DNA of 64,000 nucleotides from Bradyrhizobium lablabi (GCF_900141755.1 NZ_LT670844.1:1550001-1614000); one strand, 5' to 3'; positions 8,897 through 18,600 are shown, counted from the stretch's first letter. Made by a program: numbers and translations. The notes: generated from the sequence alone by a model not told the origin.

Positions 8897-11800
8897 TTAC
8901 CACGTGTAACGCACGACGCCCTTGCCGGCATAGGATTTGGTGACGTCGGAGAACTCGCCCTCGAAGGCGACGGCGGCGGACCAGCCATTGAGCCATTTCA
9001 CCTCGGCGGACGCCGTGGTCAGCGCCGAATCGTGCGACTGCGCCGCGCCGTTGACGACGAAGGCCGCACCCGGCAGCGTCTGGAACACCGCCGAGATGTT
9101 GCGATCGGTGTTGAAATCATGCGCCCAGGCAAAGCGGCCGCGCAAAGTGAGGATCGCGTTCTGCATCGCGAACGATCTGTCGGTACGAACGCCGAGCTCA
9201 GAGCGCGACGCCGTGACATCCTTGGCGGAATAATTCAGCGCGAAGGTGTTGGCGCCGGCGAGCACCTGCTCGGCATAGGCCGGCAGGCTATAGGTCGTGA
9301 ACTGTCCGGCGGCGTAGGGCGTCACGCCCATCCACGGCGTCAGGTAGCGATAGCCGCCTTCGATCCGTCCCGAATACGCATTGGCATTGAACTCCGCGTG
9401 CAGGCGGTCGAGACCCGCGACGGTCACCATGCGATCGGTCGTCACGTCCTGCCAACCATAGGCGAGCGCACCCGACACATAGGCCGCGCCAATATTGTGC
9501 CGTACGAACGCGCCGGCCTGGAACAGATCCGAGCGTCCGGTGCCGAACCCGTTGACGCTGAAATTGGTGCCGCCGCCGGCGAGCGCAAAACCCACAAGCG
9601 TCGCTGGCGAAATCCGGTAATCCGCGCCGGCGACAAAGCCGAACGCGCGCGCTGTCGCACTGTTCGATCCCAACGCCGCGTTGCCGTCGGTGGTGGCGCC
9701 ACCGCCATAGGCCGCGCCCCACACGCTCCAGTGCGGGTCCAAGAGATTGTTGCGCGCAACCTCCGCTTTGGTCGGGATTTTGGCGAAGGCATCGCGCGCG
9801 GCATCTTTTCTCTTTGCAGCATACGCGATCGCATCGCTTTCATCGGCGAAAGGCGCCGCGCCGCCGGAAGGCGGGCCGGACCCACCGCGTCCATCGATGA
9901 AGGGATCGGTCAATAGTCCCATAAACAGATTCATCGCCTCGAATGTCGCCTGCTGCGAACCGGTCGCGGTCTCGCCGGAGACTTGCGAGAGGCCGGCCGG
10001 CGTCAGCGCGCCGAACACCAGGGGAATGCCGCCATTGGCGTTGAAGAAATTCGTCAGCGCGTTGGCGACATTCCGCTGGTTGGCGTTGAGGCCACCCGGC
10101 GGATTGAAATTGAGCGAAAAATTCAGGAAGACATCATTGGGGTCGTAGGTCAGGCTGCCGACAACGTTCGGCACGTTGACATTGACCAGCGGATTGAAGG
10201 TCCCGCTGACGCCGCCGGTCGCATTCAGGATGGTGTATTGCTTGAGGATGTTGCCGCCGAGCAGCATCGCATTGACGCTAGCGCCGCCGAGCGTCGCGGT
10301 GCCCGTGACGTTGGTGCGGTCGGCGGTGGTCGAGACTTCGACGAGGTAAGTCGACGCCGCGGTGAATACCAGGCTGCCCTGCACCGTCAGCAAGCCGACC
10401 GAATTGCCGGGCGACAGCGTACCGCCATTGATCGTGGTGTTGCCGACGATGCCATTGCCGCCGAGCGTGCCGCCGGCATTCACCGTGACGCTGCTCGATG
10501 ACACAATCGAGCCGTTGACGCTGAGGATGCCGCCATCGACCACAGTCGGGCCGGTGTAGGTGTTGATGCCGGACAGCGTGAGTATCCCGGTCCCGACTTT
10601 GGTAAGCGCGCCCGGGCCGCCTGGTCCACAGCCACAGGTATCGGCAATCACGCCGCTGACTTCGGTCGAGAGATTGTTGCTGCCGACGATCAGCGTATTA
10701 CCGGCGCCGATATAATAGAAGCCAGAGCCGGCGATCGAGCCCGCGGTGATCCGTCCGTCCCCGTTCGGACCGATGCTGCCGGAGAAATCGACAAAGCCGG
10801 TGCCATTGGTGATGAACTGTGCGCTGCCTCCGGTTGAGTTGTCGAAGAAAAACGTGGCGGCGCCACTGTTGGTGGTAATGATCGCATTGCCGGCGGTTGA
10901 GAATGCATTGAAAATGGTTTCGCCGCCGGAATTGTTGGTAATCATCGCATTGGCGGCCGTAACGGTGTCCGTGCCCCCGGAATGGCCAAAATTTGTAATG
11001 CCGTGGAAGTTGTTGATGATGATCGCGGACCCGGCGGATGACGAATCGCCGAAATCCGTCATGCCGAAATTGTGGTTGGTGATATGGGCGGCACCCGCAT
11101 TGCTCGCCGCGTTGAAGATGGTTGCACTACCACCGCCGTTGTCGATGGTCGCATTGCCGGCCGTACTGGTATCGGTGCCGCCAGGCGTGCCGAAAATGGT
11201 AGCGCCGCCGCCGCGGTTGGTAATGTTGGCGCTGCCGGCGGTGCTGTTGTTGAAGAACCCGGTCTCGCCGAGATCGTTGACGATCGTCGCCGTGCCCGCG
11301 GTGTTGCTGCCGAAGAATGATGTAAAGCCGCCGATGTTGGTGATCGAAGTGATGCCGGCGGTGTTGGCATTGACGATGTTGAACCGGCCTTCGTTGAGGA
11401 CGGCACCGACGATGCTGCCGGTATGGGTGGCGTCGCCGAGTTGCAGCGTCCCGCAAGCACAGATCGTGGTGCCGCCGGTGTAGGTATTGGTGCCGGTAAG
11501 GATGACCCGGCCGGAGCCGAGCGTGTCGACAACGGTCAGAGCTCCCGGTCCGTTGCCGTCGGTGATGTTGCCAGCGAGCGTCAGCACGACGCTGTGGGAA
11601 TCGATGAAGCTGCCGCCGACGGTGCCGTTGATTTTGAAATTGTTCGCGAAGGTGAGGTCGCTGAGGCCTTCGGCCTGGAATGCTCCGTCCTGAAGCATGA
11701 CCGTACCGGACCCGACCGCGCCGTTGGTGCCCACCTGCAGCGTTCCAAATCCGCTGACCGTCGTCCCGCCCGAATACGTATTGATGCCAGTCAGCTTCAG

Positions 11801-12430
11801 CGTGCTTTGGCCGAGCAGCTGGACCTGAACGCCGGCGACCGATTCTCCGATGTTGTTGTTGATGGCGATCGTCTGGCCGGTATTGGCGTTGCTGATGATA
11901 CCGCCGGCCGGTCCCGCCAGGCTGAAATTAACGGCCTTGTCGAAGATCGAATAGAACGACGCGTTGGAGGTGAAGGTCCAGGAACTGGGAGTGATCGGAC
12001 CGGCGGACACGTCGACGACGGTAATTGCCGTCGCACCGAAAATCGCAGATTGGCCGGCAGCGACCGGTGCCGTAGCCGGAGTCCAGTTGGTGGAAAGGTT
12101 GTAGTCGTTCGAGACTCCGTTCCAGGTGCTTTGCGCTTGCGCCGGGGTCGCTACCACCAGGCTTGCGGCGGCCAAAGCCATGCCGGACGCCAGCGCGGTC
12201 ACGCGTCGGCGCAGCTTGCCTTGCACCCACGATGGCAATTGAAAACGCACGCCCTCAGCCCTGTCATTCCCAGCGCTCTGCGGCGCTTGCGGGTCGAGGC
12301 TAGCATGCCGTTGACGGTAGGATTTGACGGTCCGGGCGGAATCCCTTGATGCGGCGCCGAAAAATGGCGTTTTCCGTTGCAGGTGTTGCGCCCGCGCAAC
12401 GCTTGCGGCCCGGCCGATTTGCATCGACAC
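8897..12430 (-). CDS. Autotransporter outer-membrane beta-barrel protein with PATR and short tandem repeats
   Basis: Protein of 1177 residues of type V secretion. A long N-terminal extension (about 70 residues) precedes a signal peptide ending at ATPAQA (residues 94-99). The passenger contains passenger-associated transport repeats (for example LTLSGINTYTGPTVVDGG and LTGTNTYTGGTTICACGTL) and nine copies of a roughly 20-residue unit at residues 357-548. The C-terminal 280 residues form an autotransporter barrel ending in an aromatic residue (VVRYTW). A GTG at residue 69 is an alternative start that would give an ordinary signal peptide. The protein is predicted to be displayed at the cell surface as a beta-helix; the ligand is unknown. 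Confidence 0.88.
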   Translation of the reverse strand: MSMQIGRAASVARAQHLQRKTPFFGAASRDSARTVKSYRQRHASLDPQAPQSAGNDRAEGVRFQLPSWVQGKLRRRVTALASGMALAAASLVVATPAQAQSTWNGVSNDYNLSTNWTPATAPVAAGQSAIFGATAITVVDVSAGPITPSSWTFTSNASFYSIFDKAVNFSLAGPAGGIISNANTGQTIAINNNIGESVAGVQVQLLGQSTLKLTGINTYSGGTTVSGFGTLQVGTNGAVGSGTVMLQDGAFQAEGLSDLTFANNFKINGTVGGSFIDSHSVVLTLAGNITDGNGPGALTVVDTLGSGRVILTGTNTYTGGTTICACGTLQLGDATHTGSIVGAVLNEGRFNIVNANTAGITSITNIGGFTSFFGSNTAGTATIVNDLGETGFFNNSTAGSANITNRGGGATIFGTPGGTDTSTAGNATIDNGGGSATIFNAASNAGAAHITNHNFGMTDFGDSSSAGSAIIINNFHGITNFGHSGGTDTVTAANAMITNNSGGETIFNAFSTAGNAIITTNSGAATFFFDNSTGGSAQFITNGTGFVDFSGSIGPNGDGRITAGSIAGSGFYYIGAGNTLIVGSNNLSTEVSGVIADTCGCGPGGPGALTKVGTGILTLSGINTYTGPTVVDGGILSVNGSIVSSSSVTVNAGGTLGGNGIVGNTTINGGTLSPGNSVGLLTVQGSLVFTAASTYLVEVSTTADRTNVTGTATLGGASVNAMLLGGNILKQYTILNATGGVSGTFNPLVNVNVPNVVGSLTYDPNDVFLNFSLNFNPPGGLNANQRNVANALTNFFNANGGIPLVFGALTPAGLSQVSGETATGSQQATFEAMNLFMGLLTDPFIDGRGGSGPPSGGAAPFADESDAIAYAAKRKDAARDAFAKIPTKAEVARNNLLDPHWSVWGAAYGGGATTDGNAALGSNSATARAFGFVAGADYRISPATLVGFALAGGGTNFSVNGFGTGRSDLFQAGAFVRHNIGAAYVSGALAYGWQDVTTDRMVTVAGLDRLHAEFNANAYSGRIEGGYRYLTPWMGVTPYAAGQFTTYSLPAYAEQVLAGANTFALNYSAKDVTASRSELGVRTDRSFAMQNAILTLRGRFAWAHDFNTDRNISAVFQTLPGAAFVVNGAAQSHDSALTTASAEVKWLNGWSAAVAFEGEFSDVTKSYAGKGVVRYTW
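10781..11362 (-). repeat. Nine in-frame repeats (TAGxAxITN...FG) in the autotransporter passenger
   Basis: Nine consecutive units of about 19-26 residues share the pattern TAG-N/S-A-x-I-T-N, then a Gly-rich turn and an aromatic (IFG, FFN, DFG). Two units carry an extra GGTDT insert. The regular spacing fits one beta-helix coil per unit. DNA copies have diverged, so expansion is not recent. Confidence 0.75.
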
Positions 12431-12451
12431 GGTGCATCCCGGCTCGTTCCG

Positions 12452-13483
12452 TCAGGCGTTCGGCGACAGCTCCGCGTCCAACGCCAACAGCTGCGAGCGG
12501 CGGATGCGCTCGCGGTGCGCGGTATAGAGGCCGCTGGCGACGATGAAGGCCGCACCGGTCACGGTCCAGAGGTCAGGCACCTCGCCGAAAATCGCAAAGC
12601 CGAGGATAGAGACCCACAGCAATTGGGTGTAGGAAAACGGCGCCAGCACCGAGGCGTCGGCATAGCGGAACGCCAGCACCACGATCCACTGTCCCGCGGT
12701 CGAGGCCACGCCGATCAAAATCCCGAACAGGATGTCATGCCAGGTCGGGGCGACCCAGACGAACGGGACCAGCGCCGACAGGATGAAGACGCCTGCGATC
12801 GACGAATAGGTCATGGTGGTGAGGGCGTGTTCCCGTCCGCTCAACATCCGCGTCATGATCAAGGTGCAGGCCCAGGCCAGCGCGGAGATGATCGGGAAAA
12901 ACACGGCGGGATGAAAGGCGCCGGTGCCCGGCCGCAAGATGATCACCACGCCGATCAATCCGACCGCGGTCGCGAGCCAGCGGCGTACGCCGACGCGCTC
13001 GCCGAGAAAGATGATCGACAATGCGGTGACGAACAACGGCGAGACGAAGCCGGTCGCCGATGCTTCGGCAATGGGAAGAAAGCGCAAGCCGGAAATAAAG
13101 AACAGCGACGATCCCAAAAGTGCTGCGCCCCGCATCAATTGCAGGCCCAGCCGTTCGGTTCGCATGGCGTAAAGCGGCGAATGCGGCAGCATCGCCGGAA
13201 CCATGATCAGTCCGAACACCAGAAACCTGATCCAGGCGATCTCGATCGAGGGCAATGTCGCCGACAGATATTTCGCTGTCACGTCCGAGGTGCCGAGGAA
13301 CACGGTCGAGGCGAGGATCAGCGCGATGCCGCGGAAAGGCCGGTCGGCGCGCGCCGGCGCAGCGCGTGCGGCTAACTTCTTCTCGGGCAAAGGTAATGGA
13401 GCGCTGTCCAGCCTGGCGGCTGCGGCTTGTGGCGGTGTCACGGTTGAAACTCGGATGCAAAAAATGTCGAATCGGGCGAGCAC
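12452..13483 (-). CDS. DMT superfamily (EamA) transporter
   Basis: Protein of up to 343 residues with about ten hydrophobic helices arranged as two EamA repeats. The first repeat starts at GIALILASTVFLGTSDVTAKY and the second at PIISALAWACTLIMTRML. Members export metabolites or take up nucleotide sugars and amino acids, and the substrate is unknown here. The open frame begins at a GTG (13483); a second GTG at 13441 would remove 14 residues and is equally plausible. It ends 21 bases before the autotransporter start on the same strand, so co-transcription is possible. Confidence 0.87.
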   Translation of the reverse strand: MLARFDIFCIRVSTVTPPQAAAARLDSAPLPLPEKKLAARAAPARADRPFRGIALILASTVFLGTSDVTAKYLSATLPSIEIAWIRFLVFGLIMVPAMLPHSPLYAMRTERLGLQLMRGAALLGSSLFFISGLRFLPIAEASATGFVSPLFVTALSIIFLGERVGVRRWLATAVGLIGVVIILRPGTGAFHPAVFFPIISALAWACTLIMTRMLSGREHALTTMTYSSIAGVFILSALVPFVWVAPTWHDILFGILIGVASTAGQWIVVLAFRYADASVLAPFSYTQLLWVSILGFAIFGEVPDLWTVTGAAFIVASGLYTAHRERIRRSQLLALDAELSPNA

Positions 13484-13601
13484 CTAAAAAACGACAATTG
13501 GCGTGGATCGACAAGGTACGAAAACAGGATGCCGATATGCGCGATTTGCGCCCGGTAACTTACCGTCGCCCTTTGAAACAGTTCGTTAACGCCTGTGTGC
13601 G

Positions 13602-14441
13602 CTACAGCATCGGCAGGCTTCGCGGCTTGGGTCCGCGCGGAAACGCTTTGTCGATCGCGGCGATCTCGTCACGGGTGAGCACGAGGTCGCCCGCAGCGGC
13701 GTTTTCGGCGGCGTGCTCCGGCGTCGAGGCTTTTGGAATCGCGAACACGAAAGGCTCGCGCGTCAGAAACGCGAGCGCGACCTGACGCGGCGACGCGCCA
13801 TGCGCCTCGGCGATCCTCTCGAGCACCTCGCCACCCCTGCTGCGCGGGGAAGGAAACTCATTGTGGCCGAACGGCGAATAGGCGACCACCGCTGTGCCGT
13901 GCTGCTTGCACCACGGCATGACAGCGTGTTCGATCGCGCGTTGCCCGAGATGATAGAGCACCTGATTGCAGGCGATCTCGCCTTCGCCGGCCACCTCAAG
14001 CAGCTCGTCGAGATCGTCGACATCGAAATTGCTGACGCCCCACGAGCGGATTTTCCCCTCGCCGACCAGTTGCTCGAATGCGGCAACGGTTTCGGCCAGC
14101 GGATACGATCCGCGCCAATGCAGGAGATAACAATCGAGCCGGTCGGTTTTCAGCCGCGCCAGTGAACGCTCGCAGGCCACAATCGTGCCGCGCCGCGACG
14201 CATTGCTGGGCAGGACTTTCGAAACCAGGAAGATGTCGTCGCGCCGCCCCGCGATCGCTTCCGCGACCACCAGTTCGGCATCGCCATACATCTCCGCGGT
14301 GTCGATATGGGTCATGCCGAGATCGATGCCGCGGCGTAACGCCGCGACCGCCGTCTTGCGATCGCCGCGGTCGATGTACCAGGTGCCCTGCCCGATCACA
14401 GACACAGGCGGGCCGTTTTTGCCGAATTTTTGCTGTCTCAA
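13602..14441 (-). CDS. Aldo/keto reductase
   Basis: Protein of 279 residues with an (alpha/beta)8 aldo/keto reductase fold. The catalytic tetrad is visible as Asp and Tyr in HIDTAEMYGDAE, Lys in LVSKVLPSN, and His in CYLLHWRG. NADPH-binding segments FAIPKASTPEH and the upstream AYSPFGH are also present. It reduces carbonyl compounds; the substrate is unknown. It is divergent from the sugar ABC importer operon starting at 14653, so it could act on the imported compound, which is inference from position only. Confidence 0.9.
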   Translation of the reverse strand: MRQQKFGKNGPPVSVIGQGTWYIDRGDRKTAVAALRRGIDLGMTHIDTAEMYGDAELVVAEAIAGRRDDIFLVSKVLPSNASRRGTIVACERSLARLKTDRLDCYLLHWRGSYPLAETVAAFEQLVGEGKIRSWGVSNFDVDDLDELLEVAGEGEIACNQVLYHLGQRAIEHAVMPWCKQHGTAVVAYSPFGHNEFPSPRSRGGEVLERIAEAHGASPRQVALAFLTREPFVFAIPKASTPEHAAENAAAGDLVLTRDEIAAIDKAFPRGPKPRSLPML

Positions 14442-14652
14442 GGGGCACCTCTAATACTTTCCGCGCGCACGATAAATGAACAAGCCCGCGCCGTCGATGT
14501 CGCCCCGCCTCCGTGAGAAGCAAGATGATTTCTTGTTCCGATCCCACGGCGTGCTATGAATCCGAAATAGCACGCACCCGCTCGGCCACCACCGAACGCG
14601 CCAGCCAAAATAATCGTCGCCGACAACGGCGGATTGCAGGGAGGATAACGAC

Positions 14653-15978
14653 ATGGCCCATTTTGGCCCGACCCGGCGTTCCCTATTGCAGGGAACACTC
14701 GCCGCAGGCGCACTCGGTCTCACCGGATTTCCCGCGCAAGCGGACGTACAGTGGAAGAAATATGCCGGCACCACCATCGAAGCCAACCTGATCAAGGGGC
14801 CGCGTGGCGAACTGTTGCAGAAATACGCCTCCGAGTTCACCGACCTCACCGGCATCAAGGTTGAATCCGAAGTCATTCCGGAGCAGCAGCAGCGGCAAAA
14901 GGCGGTCATCGAGCTCACCTCCGGCAAGCCGAGTTTTGATGTCGTTCATGTCAGCTATCACGTGCAGAAGCGGCAGTTCGAAAAGGCCGGCTGGCTCGCC
15001 GACCTGACCGCGTTCATGAAGGATCCGAACCTGACCGCACCCGACCTCACGGTTGACGATTTCTCCGCCGGCGGCCGGCAATTTGCCCAGAACGACAAGG
15101 GCGAAATGCATTCACTACCCTGGTCGGTGGACTATTTTATTCTGTACTGGAACAAGGAGCTGTTCGCGAAGAAGGGCGTGACGCTGCCGAAAACGCTCGA
15201 CGAGATGGCCGTCGCCGCCGAGAAACTCAACGACCCTGCCAATGGGATTTACGGTTTTACCGGCCGCGGCTTGCGCAACGCCAACATGACGCTGTGGACC
15301 AATTTCTTCCTCGATTACGGCGGCGAGTTCCTCGACGACAAGGGCAACATCCTGACCGATGGCCCGGAGGCGATCGCGGCCACCAAACTGTACCAGCGCC
15401 TGCTAACCAAGACGGCGCCTCCAGGCGTTGCCGGTTTCAACTGGATGGAATCGATGGCGTCGCTGACCCAAGGTCGCGCCGCGATGTGGATCGACGGCGT
15501 CGGCTGGGCGCCGCCGATCGAGGATCCCAACGCGTCGCGCGTGGTCGGCAAGATCGGCTATGCCCTGGTGCCGGCCGGACCCAAGGGCCAATATTCCGCC
15601 GCCTATGGTGACGGCATCGGCATCCCCCAGGCCAGCACCAAGAAGGAAGCCGCCTATCTCTATTGCCAATGGGCGGTGTCGAAGACGATGGGCGCGCGGC
15701 TGTTGCAAAGCGGCGGCGGTATGCCGTTCCGGAATTCGATCCTCAACGACGAGACGATCCGCAAAGGTGTAAAAATGCCGCCGGAATGGCTGGATGCGGC
15801 GATCGGTTCGGCCAAAATCTCAAAGCTTGGCCTCCCCGTCATCATTCCGGTCGCCGAATTCCGCGACATCGTCGGCGCTGCGCTGACCGCGACGCTGTCG
15901 GGCGCCGATCCCGAGACCGAACTGAAGAAGGCGCACGCGCAATTCCGCCCGATCCTGGAGCGCAGCGAAAAGTCGTGA
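14653..15978 (+). CDS. Sugar ABC transporter substrate-binding protein
   Basis: Protein of 441 residues, the size of a family 1 (MalE/UgpB-like) solute-binding protein. The N-terminus TRRSLLQGTLAAGALGL resembles a Tat-type signal ending in AQA. The mature part carries PSFDVVHVSYHVQKRQFEKAG and LPWSVDYFILYWNKELF, typical of extracellular sugar-binding proteins. The start has GGGAGGATAACGAC upstream. It delivers substrate to the two permeases that follow, with which it overlaps. No ATPase gene is present in this operon. Confidence 0.9.
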   Translation: MAHFGPTRRSLLQGTLAAGALGLTGFPAQADVQWKKYAGTTIEANLIKGPRGELLQKYASEFTDLTGIKVESEVIPEQQQRQKAVIELTSGKPSFDVVHVSYHVQKRQFEKAGWLADLTAFMKDPNLTAPDLTVDDFSAGGRQFAQNDKGEMHSLPWSVDYFILYWNKELFAKKGVTLPKTLDEMAVAAEKLNDPANGIYGFTGRGLRNANMTLWTNFFLDYGGEFLDDKGNILTDGPEAIAATKLYQRLLTKTAPPGVAGFNWMESMASLTQGRAAMWIDGVGWAPPIEDPNASRVVGKIGYALVPAGPKGQYSAAYGDGIGIPQASTKKEAAYLYCQWAVSKTMGARLLQSGGGMPFRNSILNDETIRKGVKMPPEWLDAAIGSAKISKLGLPVIIPVAEFRDIVGAALTATLSGADPETELKKAHAQFRPILERSEKS

Positions 15979-16919
15979 GCGGCATAGCGGCGAGCGAAAC
16001 GGCGCCGGCCCGACCGGGCGATGCCGCGCGCGAAACGAGCGAGTGGCGGCCGCCATCCTATTGGCCGTTCGTTCTGCCGGCGCTGATCGTGGTTCTCGCG
16101 GTCATCATCTTCCCGTGGGCCTATACGATCTGGATGAGCCTGCACGAATGGAAGGTCGGCGCGCCGCCGACTTTTGTCGGCCTTGCCAACTACATTCGCC
16201 TGCCCAGCGATGGGCGTTTTGTGGAGTCGGTCGGGCACACGCTCCTCTACACCCTGCTGTCGGTGGCGCTGCCTTTGATCTTCGGCACGCTCGCGGCGGT
16301 GGTGTTTCACGCCAAATTTCCGATGCGCGGCTTTTTGCGCGGCCTCTTCATTCTGCCGATGATGGCGACCCCGGTTGCGATCGCCTTGGTGTGGACCATG
16401 ATGTTCCACCCGCAGCTCGGTATCCTCAATTACCTGTTGTCGCTGGTCGGCCTGCCGCCGCAGCTCTGGGTGTTTCACCCCGCAACCGTCATCCCCTCGC
16501 TGGTTCTGGTCGAAACCTGGCAATGGACGCCGCTGGTGATGCTGATCGTGCTCGGCGGCCTTGCCGCGATCCCGGCCGAGCCGTATGAGAGCGCGCTGAT
16601 CGACGGCGCGACCCGCTGGCAGGTTTTCCGCTACATCTCGCTGCCGCTGATCATGCCGTTTATCTTCATCGCCTCGATGATCCGCATGATAGACGCGGTG
16701 AAGAGTTTTGATATTATCTTTGCGATCACGCAAGGAGGCCCCGGCACCGCCTCCGAGACCATCAACCTCTATCTCTACAGCGTCGCCTTTGTCTATTACG
16801 ACGTCGGCTACGCCTCCGCGATCGTGGTCGTGTTCTTCGCGCTCATCGTTGCGTTAGCGGGCGCGCTGCTGCGGCTCCGCCAGACCACGCACTGGAACGA
16901 CTCCGGGGGCATCGCATGA
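15975..16919 (+). CDS. Sugar ABC transporter permease (MalF/UgpA type)
   Basis: Membrane protein of 314 residues with six predicted helices. It contains the EAA motif that contacts the ATPase (EPYESALIDGATRWQVFRY). The start is a GTG overlapping the stop of the binding-protein gene in a GTGA tetranucleotide, giving translational coupling. The open frame extends upstream inside that gene, but that part is antisense-free overlap with no start signal. It forms the channel with the MalG-like partner encoded next. Confidence 0.88.
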   Translation: MSGIAASETAPARPGDAARETSEWRPPSYWPFVLPALIVVLAVIIFPWAYTIWMSLHEWKVGAPPTFVGLANYIRLPSDGRFVESVGHTLLYTLLSVALPLIFGTLAAVVFHAKFPMRGFLRGLFILPMMATPVAIALVWTMMFHPQLGILNYLLSLVGLPPQLWVFHPATVIPSLVLVETWQWTPLVMLIVLGGLAAIPAEPYESALIDGATRWQVFRYISLPLIMPFIFIASMIRMIDAVKSFDIIFAITQGGPGTASETINLYLYSVAFVYYDVGYASAIVVVFFALIVALAGALLRLRQTTHWNDSGGIA

Positions 16920-17743
16920 GCCCGCTCCGACGCCTGCTCGGCCAGGTCGGCCTCGCCTTCGCGCTCATCGTCATCGTGTCGCCGGCGGTATTGTTCTTCC
17001 TCTGGATGCTGTCACTGTCGGTGAAATTCGAGGTCGACAACGCCTCCTATCCGCCGGTCTTCATCCCCGAACATTTCAATTGGGGCAATTACGCTGCCGT
17101 CTTCGCCTCCAACCGGTTCTCGACCTATTTTATGAATAGCCTGATCGTCACGGGGGCAGCGACCGCGTTCGCGCTAATAGTCGGCGTGCCCGCGGGCTAT
17201 GGCCTCGCCCGCATGCGTGCACATAAGGCGGCAATCGTGATCCTGATCGCGCGCATCACGCCCGGCCTGTCTTATCTCATTCCGCTGTTTCTCTTGTTCC
17301 AGTGGCTGGGACTGCTCGGCACGCTCTGGCCGCAGATCATCATCCACCTCGTGGTGACGGTGCCGATCGTGATCTGGATCATGATCGGTTATTTCGAGAC
17401 CACGCCGATGGAGCTCGAAGAGTCGGCGCTGATCGACGGCGCCACAAGCTGGCAGGTGTTCCGTTACGTCGCGCTGCCGATCGCGCGGCCGGGGATCGCG
17501 GTCGCGTTCATCCTGGCGGTGATTTTTTCGTGGAACAATTTTGTCTTCGGCATCGTGCTGGCCGGGCGGGAGACGCGCACGCTGCCGGTTGCCGTCTACA
17601 ACATGATCTCCTTCGACCAGTTGAGCTGGGGCCCGCTCGCCGCCGCGGCGCTGATTGTCACTTTGCCGGTGCTGCTGCTGACGGTGTTCGCGCAACGCCA
17701 GATCGTGGCGGGCCTGACCGCGGGCGCGGTCAAGGGCGGGTAA
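16916..17743 (+). CDS. Sugar ABC transporter permease (MalG/UgpE type)
   Basis: Membrane protein of 275 residues with six helices and an EAA motif (MELEESALIDGATSWQVFRY). It overlaps the preceding permease by ATGA. Together with the MalF-like protein it would form the translocation pore of a carbohydrate importer. The operon ends here without an ATP-binding subunit; REP elements and a broken transposase follow. A shared MsmK/UgpC-like ATPase elsewhere in the genome is likely needed. Confidence 0.9.
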   Translation: MSPLRRLLGQVGLAFALIVIVSPAVLFFLWMLSLSVKFEVDNASYPPVFIPEHFNWGNYAAVFASNRFSTYFMNSLIVTGAATAFALIVGVPAGYGLARMRAHKAAIVILIARITPGLSYLIPLFLLFQWLGLLGTLWPQIIIHLVVTVPIVIWIMIGYFETTPMELEESALIDGATSWQVFRYVALPIARPGIAVAFILAVIFSWNNFVFGIVLAGRETRTLPVAVYNMISFDQLSWGPLAAAALIVTLPVLLLTVFAQRQIVAGLTAGAVKGG

Positions 17744-17759
17744 ATGCCGCAGCCGGTAG

Positions 17760-17820
17760 GATGGGTTGAGCTCTTCGCGAAACCCATCATAAGATGCCAG
17801 ATCGCAGGATGGGTTGAACC
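17760..17820. repeat. REP-type hairpin plus half-unit
   Basis: GATGGGTT (17760) pairs with AACCCATC (ending 17788) around a short loop. A further half-unit AGGATGGGTTGAACC follows at 17807-17820. The same GATGGGT/ACCCATC arms recur at 18403-18430 and 18573-18600, flanking the broken transposase. Confidence 0.8.
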
Positions 17821-17863
17821 AAACGGGTCCGGCCTTTGGCCGGACCGATGCTAGCGTGCCCAC

Positions 17864-18387
17864 ATGACCGACTATCGCCGCAACTTCACTGCCGGGGGCA
17901 GCTTCTTCTTCACCGTCAATCTGGCAGAGCGACGGCTGCGGTTAACATATCGACGAGCTGCGCAGTGCGCTTCGCCAGACACGCCGGCATCATCCGTTCA
18001 CAATCGATGCGATGGTCGTGCTGCCCGATCATCTCCACGCGGTCTGGACGCTGCCGGAGGGCGACGCGGATTTTGCCACGCGCTGGCGGCTGATCAAATC
18101 GGCATTTTCGCGCAGCCTCGCAACCGGCGAACGAATTTCAGACAGTCGCCAAAGGCGAACGCGGTATCTGGCAGCGGCGCTATTGGGAGCATACCATCCG
18201 CGATGAGAACGATTTTTCGCGTCATTTGGATTACATCCATATCAACCCGGTCAAACATGGGCTTGTGCCGCGGGTCAGTGATTGGCCGTATTCATCGTTC
18301 CACCGTATGGTAAAGCTTGGAATCTATCCCGCGGATTGGGCAGGCGATGTCTCGAATAACGGTGGGAATTTTGGCGAACGGCCCTAG
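17864..18387 (+). pseudogene. REP-associated tyrosine transposase (RAYT), frameshifted
   Basis: The first frame reads MTDYRRNFTAGGSFFFTVNL, the conserved N-terminus of RAYT (Y1-type) transposases. After about 17943 the homology shifts frame: HIDELR, then AMVVLPDHLHAVW, which holds the HxH catalytic motif. Near 18145 it shifts again to GERGIWQRRYWEHTIRDENDF, IHINPVKHGLVPRVSDWPYS and GDVSNNGGNFGERP before a TAG at 18385. Two small deletions therefore break one formerly intact gene of about 175-180 codons. It is flanked by REP hairpins, its expected substrates. It is not expected to be active. Confidence 0.85.
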
Positions 18388-18402
18388 GTCTCGGGTCGAG
18401 GT

Positions 18403-18600
18403 GATGGGTTTCGCAAGGGCTCTACCCATCCTTGGACCGCCCAGGCTTTGCACGCGGTATGGTTTTTGTATCGCATTATGCGGTCGTAATCGTCTCGCTG
18501 CCGCGGCATGCCAACTTCGGCGGTCTGCCGCTGGACGAGGCGATGAAGGCCAGCGGCGCCGCGCCGCGAGGTGATGGGTTTCGCAAGGGCTCTACCCATC
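18403..18600. repeat. Pair of near-identical REP hairpins
   Basis: Copies at 18403-18430 and 18573-18600 share GATGGGTTTCGCAAGGGCTC followed by TACCCATC. The stretch between them (about 140 bases) has no recognisable gene. They lie between the broken RAYT and the nitrate reductase 3' end. Confidence 0.85.

Noticed and set aside
8846..9916. Plus-strand open frame of 356 codons
   Set aside because: It is antisense to the conserved autotransporter barrel.
12377..13375. Plus-strand open frame of 332 codons
   Set aside because: It is antisense to the EamA transporter and lacks any hydrophobic or domain pattern.
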